Part shown: piece by piece, positions 9,893 to 19,946 of the stretch
How positions within the stretch are numbered: position 1 is the stretch's first letter
Layout: every line of letters begins with the position of its first letter
Assembly: GCF_001591385.1 (NCBI RefSeq)
Contig: NZ_BCUU01000002.1
Span: 1-64,000 of the forward strand
Reading direction: 5' to 3'
Source of the DNA: Variovorax soli NBRC 106424
Lineage (GTDB): Bacteria; Pseudomonadota; Gammaproteobacteria; Burkholderiales; Burkholderiaceae_C
DNA length: 64,000 nt
Program-made: the position numbers and the translations under genes
Notes under the pieces: generated by a model
Told to the model about the DNA's origin: nothing
Seen by the model: only the letters and a program-made list of their open reading frames with translations
The model's database searches: none

Positions 9893-10480
9893 ATGTTCGA
9901 CCTCATCAAGCGCTACTGGAAGACCATCACCCGACCCAGTGCCTACTACAGCCTGGGCTTCCTGACGCTGGGCGGCTTCGTCGCCGGCGTGGTGTTCTGG
10001 GGCGCCTTCAACACCGCGCTGGAGCTGACCAACACCGAAACCTTCTGCACCGGCTGCCACGAGATGCGGGACAACGTCTACCAGGAGCTGCAGACCACCA
10101 TCCACTTCACCAACCGCAGCGGCGTGCGCGCCAAGTGTTCCGATTGCCACGTTCCGCACAACTGGACCACCAAGATCGCCCGCAAGATGCAGGCGTCGAA
10201 GGAGGTGTGGGGCAAGATCTTCGGCACCATCAGCACGCGCGAGAAGTTCCTCGACAAGCGGCTGGAGCTGGCGCAGCACGAGTGGGCGCGCTTCAAGGCC
10301 AACGATTCGCTCGAGTGCCGCAACTGCCACGACTACGGCTCCATGGACTTCACCCGGCAAAGCCCGCGCGCGGCCGAGATGCACTCGACCTACCTGGCCA
10401 ACAAGGAAAAGACCTGCATCGACTGCCACAAGGGCATCGCCCACCACCTGCCCGACGTGGCCAAGGCAAAGGAGCAGTAG
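9893..10480 (+). CDS. napC: NapC, membrane-anchored tetrahaem quinol dehydrogenase
   Basis: This 195-residue NapC/NirT-family cytochrome takes electrons from quinol and hands them to NapB. One membrane anchor spans about residues 18-40. Four haem sites follow: CTGCH (52-56), CSDCH (82-86), CRNCH (142-146) and CIDCH (175-179). No napF, napG or napH is present, so this is the simple NapC-dependent quinol route. The stop codon is only 3 bases from the ccmA start, which ties nitrate reduction to cytochrome c maturation in one transcript. Confidence 0.96.
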   Translation: MFDLIKRYWKTITRPSAYYSLGFLTLGGFVAGVVFWGAFNTALELTNTETFCTGCHEMRDNVYQELQTTIHFTNRSGVRAKCSDCHVPHNWTTKIARKMQASKEVWGKIFGTISTREKFLDKRLELAQHEWARFKANDSLECRNCHDYGSMDFTRQSPRAAEMHSTYLANKEKTCIDCHKGIAHHLPDVAKAKEQ

Positions 10481-10483
10481 CGC

Positions 10484-11131
10484 GTGGGTCCTGCCAGTGC
10501 TGGCGCAGCAACCGCAGACACGGCACTTCGTGCCCAGGGGTTGAGCTTTTCGCGCGGCGGTCGGCGCGTGTTCGAAGGCGTCGGATTCGAGCTGCATGCG
10601 GGGCAGTTGCTCCAGGTGCTGGGCGCCAACGGCAGCGGCAAGACCAGCCTGTTGCGCGTGCTGGGCGGGCTGCTCCCTGCGGATGAGGGTGAGCTGTGCT
10701 GGGGCGGCGAGCCGGTGCGCAGCGGCGAGCCGGAGTTTCTCCAGGCCGTGGCCTACCTGGGCCACGCCAATGGCATCGACGCCGATCTCAGCGCAGCGGA
10801 AAACCTGCGCTTTGCCGCGAGGATGGCCGGGGTCGACGATTCGCCGGCGCGCGTGACCGATGCCTTGCGCGCAATGGGACTGGACCCAGCGTCCCGGGCG
10901 CCGGTGCGCACGCTTTCGCAAGGCCAGCGGCGCCGCGTGGCTCTGGCGCGGCTCGCGCTCCTGCGCCGCACGCTGTGGCTGCTGGACGAGCCGGTGAGCT
11001 CGCTCGATGCCGCCTCGGGCGAGCGCTTCTTCGCGCAGCTGGCCGACCATCTGCGCCAAGGCGGCATGGCGGTGGTGGCCACGCACGAGCTGCTGCCGGG
11101 TGCTTCGCAGACACTGCAGCTGCAGGGGTGA
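10484..11131 (+). CDS. ccmA: CcmA, ATPase of haem exporter/release complex
   Basis: This 215-residue ABC ATPase has Walker A GANGSGKT at residues 47-54, signature LSQGQRRRVALARL and Walker B LWLLDEPVSSLD. With CcmB, CcmC and CcmD it drives release of haem-loaded CcmE in System I cytochrome c maturation. The start is a GTG 3 bases after napC, giving a short polar N-terminus. Gene order ccmABCDEFGHI is complete and tight from here. Confidence 0.96.
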   Translation: MGPASAGAATADTALRAQGLSFSRGGRRVFEGVGFELHAGQLLQVLGANGSGKTSLLRVLGGLLPADEGELCWGGEPVRSGEPEFLQAVAYLGHANGIDADLSAAENLRFAARMAGVDDSPARVTDALRAMGLDPASRAPVRTLSQGQRRRVALARLALLRRTLWLLDEPVSSLDAASGERFFAQLADHLRQGGMAVVATHELLPGASQTLQLQG

Positions 11132-11136
11132 CAAGC

Positions 11137-11805
11137 ATGGCCCGCGCCTTCCTCGCCATCGTGCTGCACGACCTGTCCTTGGCCTGGCGGCGCCGCGGCA
11201 GTGCCCTGTCGAGTCTGCTGTTCTTCATCATTGTCTGCAGCCTGTTTCCCTTGGCCCTCGGCCCCGAGCCGCAGCAACTGCGCACCCTGGCGCCCGGCAT
11301 CCTGTGGGTGGCGGCGCTGCTCGCATCGATGCTGTCGCTGTCGCGCCTGTTCGTGCAGGAGCATGCGGACGGCAGCCTGGAGCAACTGCTGCTCTCGCCG
11401 CACCCGCTGGCGCTGCTCGCGCTGGCCAAGACCTGCGCGCACTGGCTCACGAGCGGCCTGCCCCTGCTGCTGCTCACGCCGCTGCTGGCCCAGCAGTACA
11501 GCCTGCCGGCGGCGCCGGCGCTGCTGCTGGCCGTGTCGCTGCTCATCGGCACGCCGGTGCTCAGCCTGGTCGGGGCGGTGGGCGCGGCGCTGACGCTGGG
11601 GGTGCGCGGCGGTGCCGTGCTGCTGTGCATCCTGGTGCTGCCCTTGTGCACGCCGGTGCTGATCTTCGGCGTCGGCGCCGCGGCCGCGGCGGATGCGGGC
11701 ATGAGCGTGCTGCCGCAACTGTCGCTGCTGGGTGCCTGCCTGGCGCTGGCGCTTTTTCTCTGCCCGCTGGCCACCGCGGCCAGCCTCCGAATCGCGATGG
11801 AATGA
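11137..11805 (+). CDS. ccmB: CcmB, membrane subunit of CcmABCD
   Basis: This 222-residue integral membrane protein has about six hydrophobic segments and the family's N-terminal LHDLSLAWRRRGSAL and QEHADGSLEQLLLSPHP loops. It forms the permease-like part of the CcmAB ATPase that releases holo-CcmE. It starts 5 bases after ccmA. Confidence 0.95.
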   Translation: MARAFLAIVLHDLSLAWRRRGSALSSLLFFIIVCSLFPLALGPEPQQLRTLAPGILWVAALLASMLSLSRLFVQEHADGSLEQLLLSPHPLALLALAKTCAHWLTSGLPLLLLTPLLAQQYSLPAAPALLLAVSLLIGTPVLSLVGAVGAALTLGVRGGAVLLCILVLPLCTPVLIFGVGAAAAADAGMSVLPQLSLLGACLALALFLCPLATAASLRIAME

Positions 11806-11812
11806 TCCAAGA

Positions 11813-12595
11813 ATGAGCCGAGCCTTTCCACCGCCACACACGCTGGCCGCGGCGCCGGCGCGGCGCCAAGCGTCGCGCTGGCTGGCCTATGCGTCGCCGG
11901 TGCGCTTCTATCCGCTGGCAGGCCGCATGGCGCCGTGGTTCTTCGCGGCCGCGGCGCTTTTCGCACTCGCGGGCCTCTGGGTCGGGTTCTTCGTGGCGCC
12001 CGCCGATGCCCAGCAGGGCGAGGTCTACCGCATCATCTTCATCCATGTGCCCGCCGCCTGGATGTCGATGTTCATCTACCTGGTGATGGCGATGTACTGC
12101 GCGCTGGCGCTGGTGCTGCGCACGCGGCTGTCGTCCATGATGGCTTCGGCGCTGGCACCCACCGGCGCGATGTTCACTGCCATAGCGCTCGTCAGCGGCG
12201 CCCTTTGGGGGGAGCCGACCTGGGGTACCTGGTGGGTGTGGGATGCGCGCCTGACCTCCGAGCTGCTGCTGCTTTTCCTGTACCTGGGCTTCATCGCGCT
12301 GGAGTCGGCCATCGACGAGCCGCGGCGGGCCGAGCGCGCCTGCGCCGTGCTGGCGCTGGTGGGCACGGTGAACCTGCCGGTCATCTATTTCTCGGTGCGC
12401 TGGTGGAACACGCTGCACCAGGGCGCGTCGGTGAGCCTCACGGCGGCGCCGTCGATGGCCCATACGATGCTGGCCGGCATGCTGCTGATGGCGCTGGCCT
12501 GCTGGATGTATGCCATTGCCGTGGCCTTGGTGCGGGTGCGCTGCATCCTGCGCGAGCGCGGCCTGGCCGGCGCAGTCGTGGAGGGCCGCGCATGA
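11813..12595 (+). CDS. ccmC: CcmC, haem-handling protein
   Basis: This 260-residue inner-membrane protein loads haem onto CcmE. The tryptophan-rich periplasmic WWD motif is intact (WGTWWVWD, 137-144), with conserved histidines in IHVPAAW (H78) and near WWNTLHQG. The start MSRAFPPP gives an extra 35-residue N-terminus compared with short versions; an internal ATG at MAPWFF is possible but less supported. It begins 7 bases after ccmB. Confidence 0.95.
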   Translation: MSRAFPPPHTLAAAPARRQASRWLAYASPVRFYPLAGRMAPWFFAAAALFALAGLWVGFFVAPADAQQGEVYRIIFIHVPAAWMSMFIYLVMAMYCALALVLRTRLSSMMASALAPTGAMFTAIALVSGALWGEPTWGTWWVWDARLTSELLLLFLYLGFIALESAIDEPRRAERACAVLALVGTVNLPVIYFSVRWWNTLHQGASVSLTAAPSMAHTMLAGMLLMALACWMYAIAVALVRVRCILRERGLAGAVVEGRA

Positions 12596-12732
12596 AGCTG
12601 CTGTCCGACATCTTCGCCGGCGGCCATGCGAGCTTCGTGGCTGCGGCCTTCGCCTCGGCCATCGCGTTGATCGGTGCGGAGCTGGTGCTGCTTCGCCGCC
12701 GTGCGCGCAAGGCGCGGGAGTCGCACCCATGA
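12592..12732 (+). CDS. ccmD: CcmD, small membrane adaptor
   Basis: A 46-residue protein with one membrane helix and a basic tail ([14 protein letters not shown]), typical of CcmD, which stabilises the CcmC-CcmE complex and helps release holo-CcmE. It overlaps ccmC and ccmE by four bases each (ATGA). Confidence 0.92.
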   Translation: MKLLSDIFAGGHASFVAAAFASAIALIGAELVLLRRRARKARESHP

Positions 12733-13190
12733 CCCGCCGCCAACGCCGTCTTGCCATCCTGCTGGCTGCGCTGCTATGCGGCGGCGCAGCCGTGGCGCTG
12801 GTGCTGAACGCCTTCAACTCCAACCTAGTGTTCTTCTTCAGCCCGAGCCAGGTCGCGGCCAGGGAAGCGCCCGTGGCGCGCAGCTTCCGCCTGGGCGGCC
12901 TGGTGGAGCCCAACTCGGTGCGCCGCGAGGGCGACGGCATGACGATCCGCTTCGTGGTCACCGATTCGGCGCGCACTGTCCCGGTGGTCTATCGCGGCCT
13001 GCTGCCCGACCTGTTCCGCGAAGGCAAGGGCGTGGTGGCCCGAGGCAAGCTGCAGGAGGACGGCACCTTCGTCGCCACCGAGGTACTGGCCAAGCACGAC
13101 GAGAACTACATGCCGCCCGAGGCGGCCGATGCGCTGCACAAGGCCGAGCAGGTGCGCCGGCAGATGGGCGCGGGGGCCGATCCGCGATGA
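12729..13190 (+). CDS. ccmE: CcmE, periplasmic haem chaperone
   Basis: This 153-residue protein has an N-terminal membrane anchor and an OB-fold domain. The covalent haem ligand is H123 in [11 protein letters not shown], with Y127 as the usual axial ligand, so it is the standard HxxxY form. It carries haem from CcmC to CcmF/H. It overlaps ccmD and ccmF. Confidence 0.96.
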   Translation: MTRRQRRLAILLAALLCGGAAVALVLNAFNSNLVFFFSPSQVAAREAPVARSFRLGGLVEPNSVRREGDGMTIRFVVTDSARTVPVVYRGLLPDLFREGKGVVARGKLQEDGTFVATEVLAKHDENYMPPEAADALHKAEQVRRQMGAGADPR

Positions 13191-15181
13191 ACGCCGAATT
13201 GGGCCACTTCAGCCTGATCCTCGCCTTGCTGGTTGCGGCCGTGCAGGCCGTGCTGCCGCTGGCGGGCGCCGCGGCAGGCCGGCCGCGCTGGATGGCCGTT
13301 GCCAAGCCCGCCGCGCGGCTGCAATGCGTGCTGGTGCTTCTGGCCTTTGCGGCACTGACGTGGTGCTTTGTCGATAACGACTTCAGCGTGCGCTACGTCG
13401 CCACCAATTCCAACAGCGCCCTGCCGCTGCCTTATCGGATGGCTGCGGTGTGGGGATCGCACGAGGGTTCGATGCTCCTGTGGACGCTGATGCTGGCGCT
13501 TTGGTCGGCGGCCGTGTCGGTGTTCAGCCGGCAACTGCCGAGCGTGGAGGTGGCCCGGGTGCTGGCGGTCATGGGCATCGTCAGCGTGGGCTTCCTCGCC
13601 TTCCTGTTGTTTGCGTCGAACCCCTTCACCCGGCTGCTGCCGCCGGCCATGGAAGGGCGCGACCTCAATCCGCTGCTCCAGGACCCTGGCATGGTGTTTC
13701 ACCCACCCATGCTCTACATGGGCTACGTGGGCTTCTCGGTGAGCTTTTCCTTCGCGGTGGCGGCCCTGCTGGCGGGCCGGCTCGATGCAGCATGGGCCCG
13801 CTGGTCGCGGCCCTGGACTATTGCCGCCTGGTGCTTCCTCACGCTGGGCATCATGCTAGGCAGCGCCTGGGCCTACTACGAGCTGGGCTGGGGCGGCTGG
13901 TGGTTCTGGGACCCGGTGGAGAACGCCTCCTTCATGCCCTGGCTGGCGGGCACCGCGCTCATGCATTCGCTGGCCGTGACGGAAAAGCGCGGCGCCTTTC
14001 GCGCGTGGACGGTGCTGCTGGCGCTGTTCACCTTCTCGCTGAGCCTGCTGGGCACTTTCCTCGTGCGCTCTGGCGTGCTGACCTCGGTGCATGCCTTCGC
14101 GGTCGATCCGCTGCGCGGCACCTTCATCCTGGTGCTGCTGGCGCTGACGACCGGCGGGGCCCTGCTGCTGTTCGCCGTGCGAGCGCCGCAGCTCGCGCGG
14201 CGCGTCGGCTTTGCCGCCGTCTCGCGCGAGACTTTCCTGCTGGCCAACAACGTTCTGCTGGCGGTGGCGGTCGCCACCGTGCTGCTGGGCACGCTGTATC
14301 CGCTCCTGGTCGACGTGCTGGAGCTCGGAAAGATCTCCGTGGGGCCGGCCTATTTCGAACAGGTCTTCGTGCCGCTGATGGCGCCTGCCGTCTTCCTCAT
14401 GGGCGCCGCGCCGCTGGCCCGCTGGCGCGACCAGCCGTTGCCCGAGCTCGCGCAACGGCTGCGCTGGTCCCTGGCCGGCAGCCTGGCGCTGGGCCTGGCG
14501 CTGCTGGCCGTGCTGCGGCATCCGTCGGCACTCGTCGGCCTGGGGCTGGTGCTGTCCTTCTGGTGCGTGGCCAGCGCGGGCGCCAGCCTGGCCGTCCAGT
14601 TGCGCCATGCGCCCGATCGTTGGAAAGCCCTGCGCCAGTTGCCCGCTTCGTACCTGGGCATGCTGGGGGCCCACATCGGCGTGGGTGTGTTCATTGCCGG
14701 GGCGACGCTCTCGGGCAGCCAGGAATCCATGCGCGAGCTTCCGATGAAGCCCGGCCAGAGCGTGGAAGTCGGCGGCTACGACTTCCGCTTCGAAGGCGTG
14801 GTGTCCGAAGGCGGGCCCAACTACGACGCCCTGCGCGGCACGCTCGTTGCCAGCCGTGACGGGCGCCCGCTGGCCACGCTGCATCCGGAGCGGCGCATGT
14901 ACCGCAGCCAGCAGATGCCGACCACCGAGGCGGCGATCGACAGCGGCTTCACGCGCGACCTGTACGTGGCGCTCGGCGAATCGCTGGGCGAAGACCGCTG
15001 GGCGCTGCGCCTTCACGTCAAGCCCTTTGTCGACTGGATCTGGGCCGGCTGCATCCTGATGGCGCTGGGCGGTTTGCTCGCGGCCAGCGACCGGCGCTAT
15101 CGCCTTCGCCGCCGCGCTGCCGGGTCGAAGGCGGCGCGCCTTCCTTCGGCCGGCGTGGCGCAGGAGGAGCTGCGGGCATGA
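13187..15181 (+). CDS. ccmF: CcmF, cytochrome c haem lyase core
   Basis: This 664-residue polytopic protein ligates haem to apocytochromes together with CcmH and CcmI. The WWD domain is present near residues 236-250 ([17 protein letters not shown]), along with [13 protein letters not shown] near residue 85 and the long C-terminal periplasmic domain. It overlaps ccmE and ccmG by four bases each. Confidence 0.97.
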   Translation: MNAELGHFSLILALLVAAVQAVLPLAGAAAGRPRWMAVAKPAARLQCVLVLLAFAALTWCFVDNDFSVRYVATNSNSALPLPYRMAAVWGSHEGSMLLWTLMLALWSAAVSVFSRQLPSVEVARVLAVMGIVSVGFLAFLLFASNPFTRLLPPAMEGRDLNPLLQDPGMVFHPPMLYMGYVGFSVSFSFAVAALLAGRLDAAWARWSRPWTIAAWCFLTLGIMLGSAWAYYELGWGGWWFWDPVENASFMPWLAGTALMHSLAVTEKRGAFRAWTVLLALFTFSLSLLGTFLVRSGVLTSVHAFAVDPLRGTFILVLLALTTGGALLLFAVRAPQLARRVGFAAVSRETFLLANNVLLAVAVATVLLGTLYPLLVDVLELGKISVGPAYFEQVFVPLMAPAVFLMGAAPLARWRDQPLPELAQRLRWSLAGSLALGLALLAVLRHPSALVGLGLVLSFWCVASAGASLAVQLRHAPDRWKALRQLPASYLGMLGAHIGVGVFIAGATLSGSQESMRELPMKPGQSVEVGGYDFRFEGVVSEGGPNYDALRGTLVASRDGRPLATLHPERRMYRSQQMPTTEAAIDSGFTRDLYVALGESLGEDRWALRLHVKPFVDWIWAGCILMALGGLLAASDRRYRLRRRAAGSKAARLPSAGVAQEELRA

Positions 15182-15723
15182 CGCGCTTCCTGCTGCCGTT
15201 TGCCGTTTTCATCGCCATCGGTCTGGCGCTGATGGCGGGGCTGCGGCGCGACCCGCGCGAGCTGCCCTCCGCCCTTGTCGGCAAACCTGCGCCGGCCTTC
15301 GAGTTGCCTGTGCTCGAAGCCGACGGCCGGACGGTGCGCGCGAGCGACTTGCGCGGCAAGGTCTGGCTGCTCAACGTCTGGGCTTCATGGTGCGGCCCCT
15401 GCCAGCTCGAGCATCCGCTGATCATGGACCTTGCCAGGCAGACCAGGGTGCCGGTCGTGGGGCTCAACTACAAGGACAAGCCCGAGGCCGCGCGTGCCTG
15501 GCTGCAGCGCCTGGGCAATCCGTACAGCGCGACGCTGGTCGACCCGGACGGGCGCACCGGCATCGACTTCGGCGTGTACGGCGTGCCCGAGACCTTCGTG
15601 ATCGACGGCGAAGGCATCGTGCGCTTTCGGCAGGCTGGCCCGTTGACGGCCGAGGCGCTCGAGAAGCGCGTGCTGCCGCTCATGCGCCAACTGGAAATGG
15701 AGCGGGTCGATGCGCGGCACTAG
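15178..15723 (+). CDS. ccmG: CcmG/DsbE, thiol-disulfide oxidoreductase
   Basis: This 181-residue membrane-tethered thioredoxin reduces the CXXCH cysteines of apocytochromes. The active site is WCGPC (71-75), with the cis-proline loop YGVPETFVID near residue 140. The N-terminus is a single anchor helix. It overlaps ccmH by 14 bases. Confidence 0.96.
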   Translation: MTRFLLPFAVFIAIGLALMAGLRRDPRELPSALVGKPAPAFELPVLEADGRTVRASDLRGKVWLLNVWASWCGPCQLEHPLIMDLARQTRVPVVGLNYKDKPEAARAWLQRLGNPYSATLVDPDGRTGIDFGVYGVPETFVIDGEGIVRFRQAGPLTAEALEKRVLPLMRQLEMERVDARH

Positions 15724-16174
15724 GCTTGTTTCGGCCGCACTGCTGCTGTGGGCCGCTTCGTTTGCCGCTGCGGCGCCGGCCAGCGATGCGGAACTCGATG
15801 CGCGCGCGCATGCCTTGTCGCAGCAGTTGCGCTGCGTCGTGTGCCAGAACCAGACGCTGGCCGACTCCAATGCCGAACTCGCGGTCGACCTGCGCCGCCA
15901 GATTCGCCAGCAACTGGCCGGCGGCGCCGACGAGCAGGCGGTGAAGGACTGGATCGCGCAGCGCTACGGCGACTTCGTGCTGTACAAGCCGCCGCTCAAG
16001 CCGCTGACATGGCTGCTCTGGTTCGGCCCCGCGCTGCTGCTGGTCATTGTGGTCGGCGTGCTGATGGGCATGCGCCGCCGCCATGCCCGCGCGCCGGAGC
16101 CCGGCCTGCAGGCTGACGAACGCCTGCGGCTGGAGGCGATGCTCCAGGCCGAGGGCAAGGAGCCGGCGCCGTGA
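15710..16174 (+). CDS. ccmH: CcmH, apocytochrome thiol-handling subunit
   Basis: This 154-residue protein has a signal peptide, the redox motif LRCVVCQNQ (C42, C45) and one C-terminal membrane helix (about 101-122). It corresponds to the N-terminal half of E. coli CcmH; the TPR half is the separate ccmI gene that follows. Confidence 0.95.
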   Translation: MRGTRLVSAALLLWAASFAAAAPASDAELDARAHALSQQLRCVVCQNQTLADSNAELAVDLRRQIRQQLAGGADEQAVKDWIAQRYGDFVLYKPPLKPLTWLLWFGPALLLVIVVGVLMGMRRRHARAPEPGLQADERLRLEAMLQAEGKEPAP

Positions 16175-17424
16175 CGATGTTCTGGCTGGTCGCTGCCTTG
16201 TTGGTGGTGTTGTGCATGGCGGTGCTGTTGCAGCCCTTGTTGCGCGCCGCGCCGCCGGTGCGCGATGCCGATGCCGTGCCGCCCGGCGAGGTCTATCGTG
16301 ACCAGCTGCATGAGCTGGACGGCGACCTGCGCCGCGGGACACTCGACGCGAGCCTGCGCCATGCCGCGCAGGATGAACTGGGCCGCCGCCTGCTGGATGA
16401 TGGTGCCGCTTCGCCCTCAGGCGATGCCAATGCACCGCAGCAGGACGCGGGCGCGGGGCGATCTCCCGCACTGGCCTCGCTCCTGCTGGCCGCCATACCG
16501 AGCGCGGCCATCCTCTTGTACCTGCAGTTGGGCAACCCCGTGGCCCTCTGGCGTTCTGGCGACGTGGGGCCCATGGCCCAGGATGGCATGGGGCACGAGT
16601 TGAGCAACGCCCAGGTGGAGGGCCTGGTCAACCAGCTCGCGCAGCGCCTGCGCATGCAGCCCGACGATGCCGAGGGCTGGTACATGCTCGGCCGCTCCTA
16701 CGCGGCGATGGAGCGGCCTGCCGATGCGGCCGCGGCCTATGCCAAGGCGGTGGAGCTGGTGCCCGACGAGGCCGCGCTGCGCGCCGACTATGCCGATGTG
16801 CTGGCCAGCGTCAACGGCGGCAGCCTGCAGGGCCCCGCGCAGGCGCAGATCGAGCGCGCGCTGGCGCTCGACCCCGAGCAGCCCAAGGCCCTGGCGCTGG
16901 CGGCCAGCGTCGCCATGGAGCGGGGCGACAAGGCGCAGGCCGTGGCGCACTGGGAGCATCTCTATCGCCTGCTGCCGCCGCAGTCGCAGACCGCGGCGCG
17001 CATCGCGGCAAACCTGGCCGAAGCCCGCGGCGAGACACCGCTGTCAGCGAAGGCCGCCACCGGCGCGAGCGTATCGGGGCGTGTCGTGATGTCGGGAAAG
17101 GCGCCCCGAAAGCCGGCGCCGGACGAAACCGTCTTCATCTACGCGCGCCCCGTCGACGGCTCGCGCATGCCGCTGGCGGTGCTGCGCCGCCAGGTGCGCG
17201 ACCTGCCCTTGGCCTTCACATTGGACGACAGCCTGGCCATGAGCGCCGGGCACCGCCTGTCGAGCCAGCAAAGCGTGACGCTTGAGGCTCGCGTCTCCGC
17301 CAGCGGCAACGCCGTCTCCCAGCCGGGTGACCTGATCGGGAAGGCCGGCCCTGTTCACGTGGGCGCCAGTTCGATCGACATCTCGATCGATTCGCTCGTG
17401 CCGCCGCACGAATCGAAGCAGTGA
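16171..17424 (+). CDS. ccmI: CcmI, TPR apocytochrome chaperone
   Basis: This 417-residue protein has two N-terminal membrane helices and TPR repeats around residues 160-290 (EGWYMLGRSYAAMERPADAA), followed by a C-terminal domain (about 300-417) that ends in a strand-rich region (VSGRVVMSGKAPRKPAP onward). It binds the C-termini of apocytochromes for the CcmF/H lyase. The start is the GTG overlapping the ccmH stop, or the ATG two codons later. It is the last gene of the nap-ccm run. Confidence 0.93.
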   Translation: MTMFWLVAALLVVLCMAVLLQPLLRAAPPVRDADAVPPGEVYRDQLHELDGDLRRGTLDASLRHAAQDELGRRLLDDGAASPSGDANAPQQDAGAGRSPALASLLLAAIPSAAILLYLQLGNPVALWRSGDVGPMAQDGMGHELSNAQVEGLVNQLAQRLRMQPDDAEGWYMLGRSYAAMERPADAAAAYAKAVELVPDEAALRADYADVLASVNGGSLQGPAQAQIERALALDPEQPKALALAASVAMERGDKAQAVAHWEHLYRLLPPQSQTAARIAANLAEARGETPLSAKAATGASVSGRVVMSGKAPRKPAPDETVFIYARPVDGSRMPLAVLRRQVRDLPLAFTLDDSLAMSAGHRLSSQQSVTLEARVSASGNAVSQPGDLIGKAGPVHVGASSIDISIDSLVPPHESKQ

Positions 17425-17616
17425 CGCCCGCCTCCCAGATGCGAAGCCGATGGCTGTAGGACATCGGGCCCGCCATCCATCGGCATTGGCCGTCGGCGCA
17501 CTCCGGCATCCGTGCGGGCCTCCGGTGCAATGCCATACGGCGCAGTGGACGACTGCGGTCACACCGGCAGGCGCGCACAGTGGCACTCGACAAGCACAAG
17601 AAACAAGGAGTGCGCC

Positions 17617-17724
17617 ATGCCCATCCCCATTCCGCGACCGGACCACGACCCCATCCCCATTCCGGTTCCATTCCTGCCGCCAGACCCCGCACAGGTACGG
17701 CCCTTCGGTGCTCGCCCCGCGTGA
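17617..17724 (+). CDS. Small Pro/Ile-rich peptide, unknown
   Basis: This 35-residue frame begins MPIPIPRPDHD and continues PIPIPVPFLPPDP, so proline occupies nearly every second position. It is preceded by an excellent ribosome site: CAAGGAGTGCGCCATG is identical to the start of gltB at 47871-47888. I do not recognise a family. It has no signal peptide or membrane helix. Possibilities are a real microprotein, a leader peptide whose proline runs stall ribosomes and affect the receptor gene downstream, or chance. Coding status is unproven. Confidence 0.4.
   Translation: MPIPIPRPDHDPIPIPVPFLPPDPAQVRPFGARPA
17620..17664 (+). repeat. Two copies of CCCATCCCCATTCCG within the small frame
   Basis: The 15-base unit occurs at 17620-17634 and 17650-17664, in the same reading frame, each encoding PIPIP. 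The exact nucleotide identity suggests a recent internal duplication or a DNA-level role. Confidence 0.85.
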
Positions 17725-17814
17725 CTGCGGGCACCGTCCAAGGAACGCGCGGCGCGGCGCACTAGGGTTTGCGGCGAGGCACGGCCATGACGCCGCGCGC
17801 CAGAATCGCCGCCA

Positions 17815-19944
17815 ATGAAGTCCCAGCTCGCATTCCTGGTCTGTCTGCCCTGTCTGACCGCGTCGCCCGCCGCGGTGGCGCAGGACACCGGCGATGAAGC
17901 CCCCACCCCGAGCCTGCCTCCCCTGACCGTGACACTGCCGCGAGGCGCGGCGCCTCCGCTGGCGGTGCCCGCATCGGTCGACGTGGTGTACGGCGATCAG
18001 CTGCGCAACTCGAACCTCGCAGTCAACCTGTCCGAGGCCATGGGCAGCGTGCCGGGCCTGCAGATCCAGAACCGGCAGAACTACGCGCAGGACCTGCAGC
18101 TGTCCATCCGCGGCTTCGGCGCGCGCTCCACCTTCGGCGTGCGCGGCGTGCGCATCTACGTGGACGGCGTGCCGGCAACGATGCCTGACGGGCAGGGGCA
18201 GACTTCCAACATCGACATCGGCTCCACCGACCGGGTGGAGGTGCTGCGCGGGCCTTTCTCTGCGCTGTACGGCAATTCGTCGGGCGGCGTGATCCAGGTC
18301 TTCACGCAGGATGGCGAAGGCCCGCCGCGCCTGGGCTTCGGCATTGCCGCAGGCAGCTACGGCACCTGGCGCGAAAGCGCGCAGGTGAGCGGCGCGAGCG
18401 GATCGGTGGACTACCTTCTCAGCGGCAGCCATTTTGAAACCGACGGTTATCGCGAACACAGCGCGGCGCAGCGCAACATCGTGAACGGCAAGCTGGGCAT
18501 TGCGCTGGGCGACGACAGCAAGCTCACGGTGGTGATGAACGGCGTGCGCATCCGCGCCGACGACCCGCTGGGCCTGACGCCCGCGCAGTACGCGCAGGAC
18601 CCGCGCAGCGCCCCCATTGCCACGCAGTTCAACACGCGCAAGTCGGTCGACCAGATGCAGGCCGGGCTCATCTACGAGAAGCGCCTGGACGCCAGCAACG
18701 ACCTGCGCCTCTTGGTGTACGACGGCGAGCGCAGCACCGTGCAGTACCAGGCGATTCCACCCGCGGTGCAAGTGCCGCCGTCGAGCGCCGGCGGCGTGAT
18801 CGACCTGCACCGCGACTACGCCGGCCTCGACGCGCGCTGGACCACGCGCGGCCTGCTGGCCGGCCGACCCTTCGAGCTGTCCACGGGCCTGGCCTACGAC
18901 ACGCTGGACGAGCATCGCCGCGGCTACGAGAACTACACCGGCACCGTGGCCAACCCGACCCTCGGCGTGCGGGGGAACCTGCGGCGCGACGAAATCAACA
19001 AGGTGCACAACCTCGATCCGTACGTGCAGGGCCAGTGGCAGATCGCCGACCAGTGGAGCCTGGAGGCCGGCCTTCGCTACAGCACGGTGGACTTCGATTC
19101 GCGCGACCAGTACATCCGCCCCGGCAACGGCGACGACAGTGGGGCCGCGGACTACAGCCGCGCCCTGCCGGTGGTCGCCTTGCGCTATTCGCCCACGCGG
19201 GATCTGTCCTTCTACGGCACCTGGGGCCGCGGCTACGAGACGCCGACCCTGAACGAGCTGTCGTATCGCCCGGGCGGCGGCAGCGGCCTGAACTTTGCGC
19301 TGCAGCCTTCGGTGAACGACAGCGTGGAGTTCGGTGCCAAGGCCAGGCTGGCCGGCGGCCTGCTCACGGCCGCGGTGTTCCACACGCGCACCAGCGACGA
19401 GATCGTCACCAACACCAGCATGGGCGGACGCTCCACGTTCCGCAACGCACCCAGCACCAAGCGCGACGGCTTCGAGCTGGCCTGGCAGCAGGAAACCGCG
19501 GGCCACTGGCGCACCCAGCTGGCCTACACCTGGCTGCGTGCGCGCTACAGCGACGCGTTCTGCGCGCCGCTGCCCTGCACCGGCGCCAACACCGTGCCGG
19601 CCGGCAACGAGATACCCGGCGTGGCGCCGCAGGCCTTCTTCGCATCATTCGGCTATGTGCCGCCGGAGGGCTGGCGCGCCGGTGTCGAGACGCGGGCCGT
19701 GGCCCGCATCCAGGCCAACGACATGAACACCGTCAGCGCGCCCGGCTACGCGGTCGCGGCGCTGTACGCCGGCTATTTGCTCAAGTGGGAGCGCTGGGAA
19801 TTCAACGCTTTTGCCCGCATCGACAACCTGTTCGACAAGCAGTACATCGGCTCGGTCATCGTGAACGAGGGCAACGGCCGCTATATCGAGCCGGCGCCTG
19901 GCCGCAACTGGACAGCAGGGCTGGGCGCGGCGTATCGTTTCTGA
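17815..19944 (+). CDS. TonB-dependent outer-membrane receptor
   Basis: This 709-residue protein has a signal peptide (to about residue 22), a possible TonB box in PPLTVTLPR near residue 40, a plug domain (about 45-165, with SIRGFGARSTFGVRGVRIYVDG and DRVEVLRGPFSALYG) and a 22-strand barrel ending in the outer-membrane signature GLGAAYRF with terminal phenylalanine. It imports a scarce ligand, commonly a ferric siderophore, using TonB energy. No siderophore or regulatory genes adjoin, so the ligand is unknown. It stands alone with a strong hairpin after its stop. Confidence 0.93.
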   Translation: MKSQLAFLVCLPCLTASPAAVAQDTGDEAPTPSLPPLTVTLPRGAAPPLAVPASVDVVYGDQLRNSNLAVNLSEAMGSVPGLQIQNRQNYAQDLQLSIRGFGARSTFGVRGVRIYVDGVPATMPDGQGQTSNIDIGSTDRVEVLRGPFSALYGNSSGGVIQVFTQDGEGPPRLGFGIAAGSYGTWRESAQVSGASGSVDYLLSGSHFETDGYREHSAAQRNIVNGKLGIALGDDSKLTVVMNGVRIRADDPLGLTPAQYAQDPRSAPIATQFNTRKSVDQMQAGLIYEKRLDASNDLRLLVYDGERSTVQYQAIPPAVQVPPSSAGGVIDLHRDYAGLDARWTTRGLLAGRPFELSTGLAYDTLDEHRRGYENYTGTVANPTLGVRGNLRRDEINKVHNLDPYVQGQWQIADQWSLEAGLRYSTVDFDSRDQYIRPGNGDDSGAADYSRALPVVALRYSPTRDLSFYGTWGRGYETPTLNELSYRPGGGSGLNFALQPSVNDSVEFGAKARLAGGLLTAAVFHTRTSDEIVTNTSMGGRSTFRNAPSTKRDGFELAWQQETAGHWRTQLAYTWLRARYSDAFCAPLPCTGANTVPAGNEIPGVAPQAFFASFGYVPPEGWRAGVETRAVARIQANDMNTVSAPGYAVAALYAGYLLKWERWEFNAFARIDNLFDKQYIGSVIVNEGNGRYIEPAPGRNWTAGLGAAYRF

Positions 19945-19946
19945 TT

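Larger units (their letters stand above)
17425..17814. other. 390-base spacer between ccmI and the TonB receptor gene
   Basis: Apart from the short Pro/Ile-rich frame at 17617-17724, I see no gene here. There is no clear T-tailed terminator after ccmI. CAGAAT at 17801-17806 lies 8 bases before the receptor start and could be a -10 element of a nearly leaderless message, but no matching -35 is evident. Confidence 0.5.
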
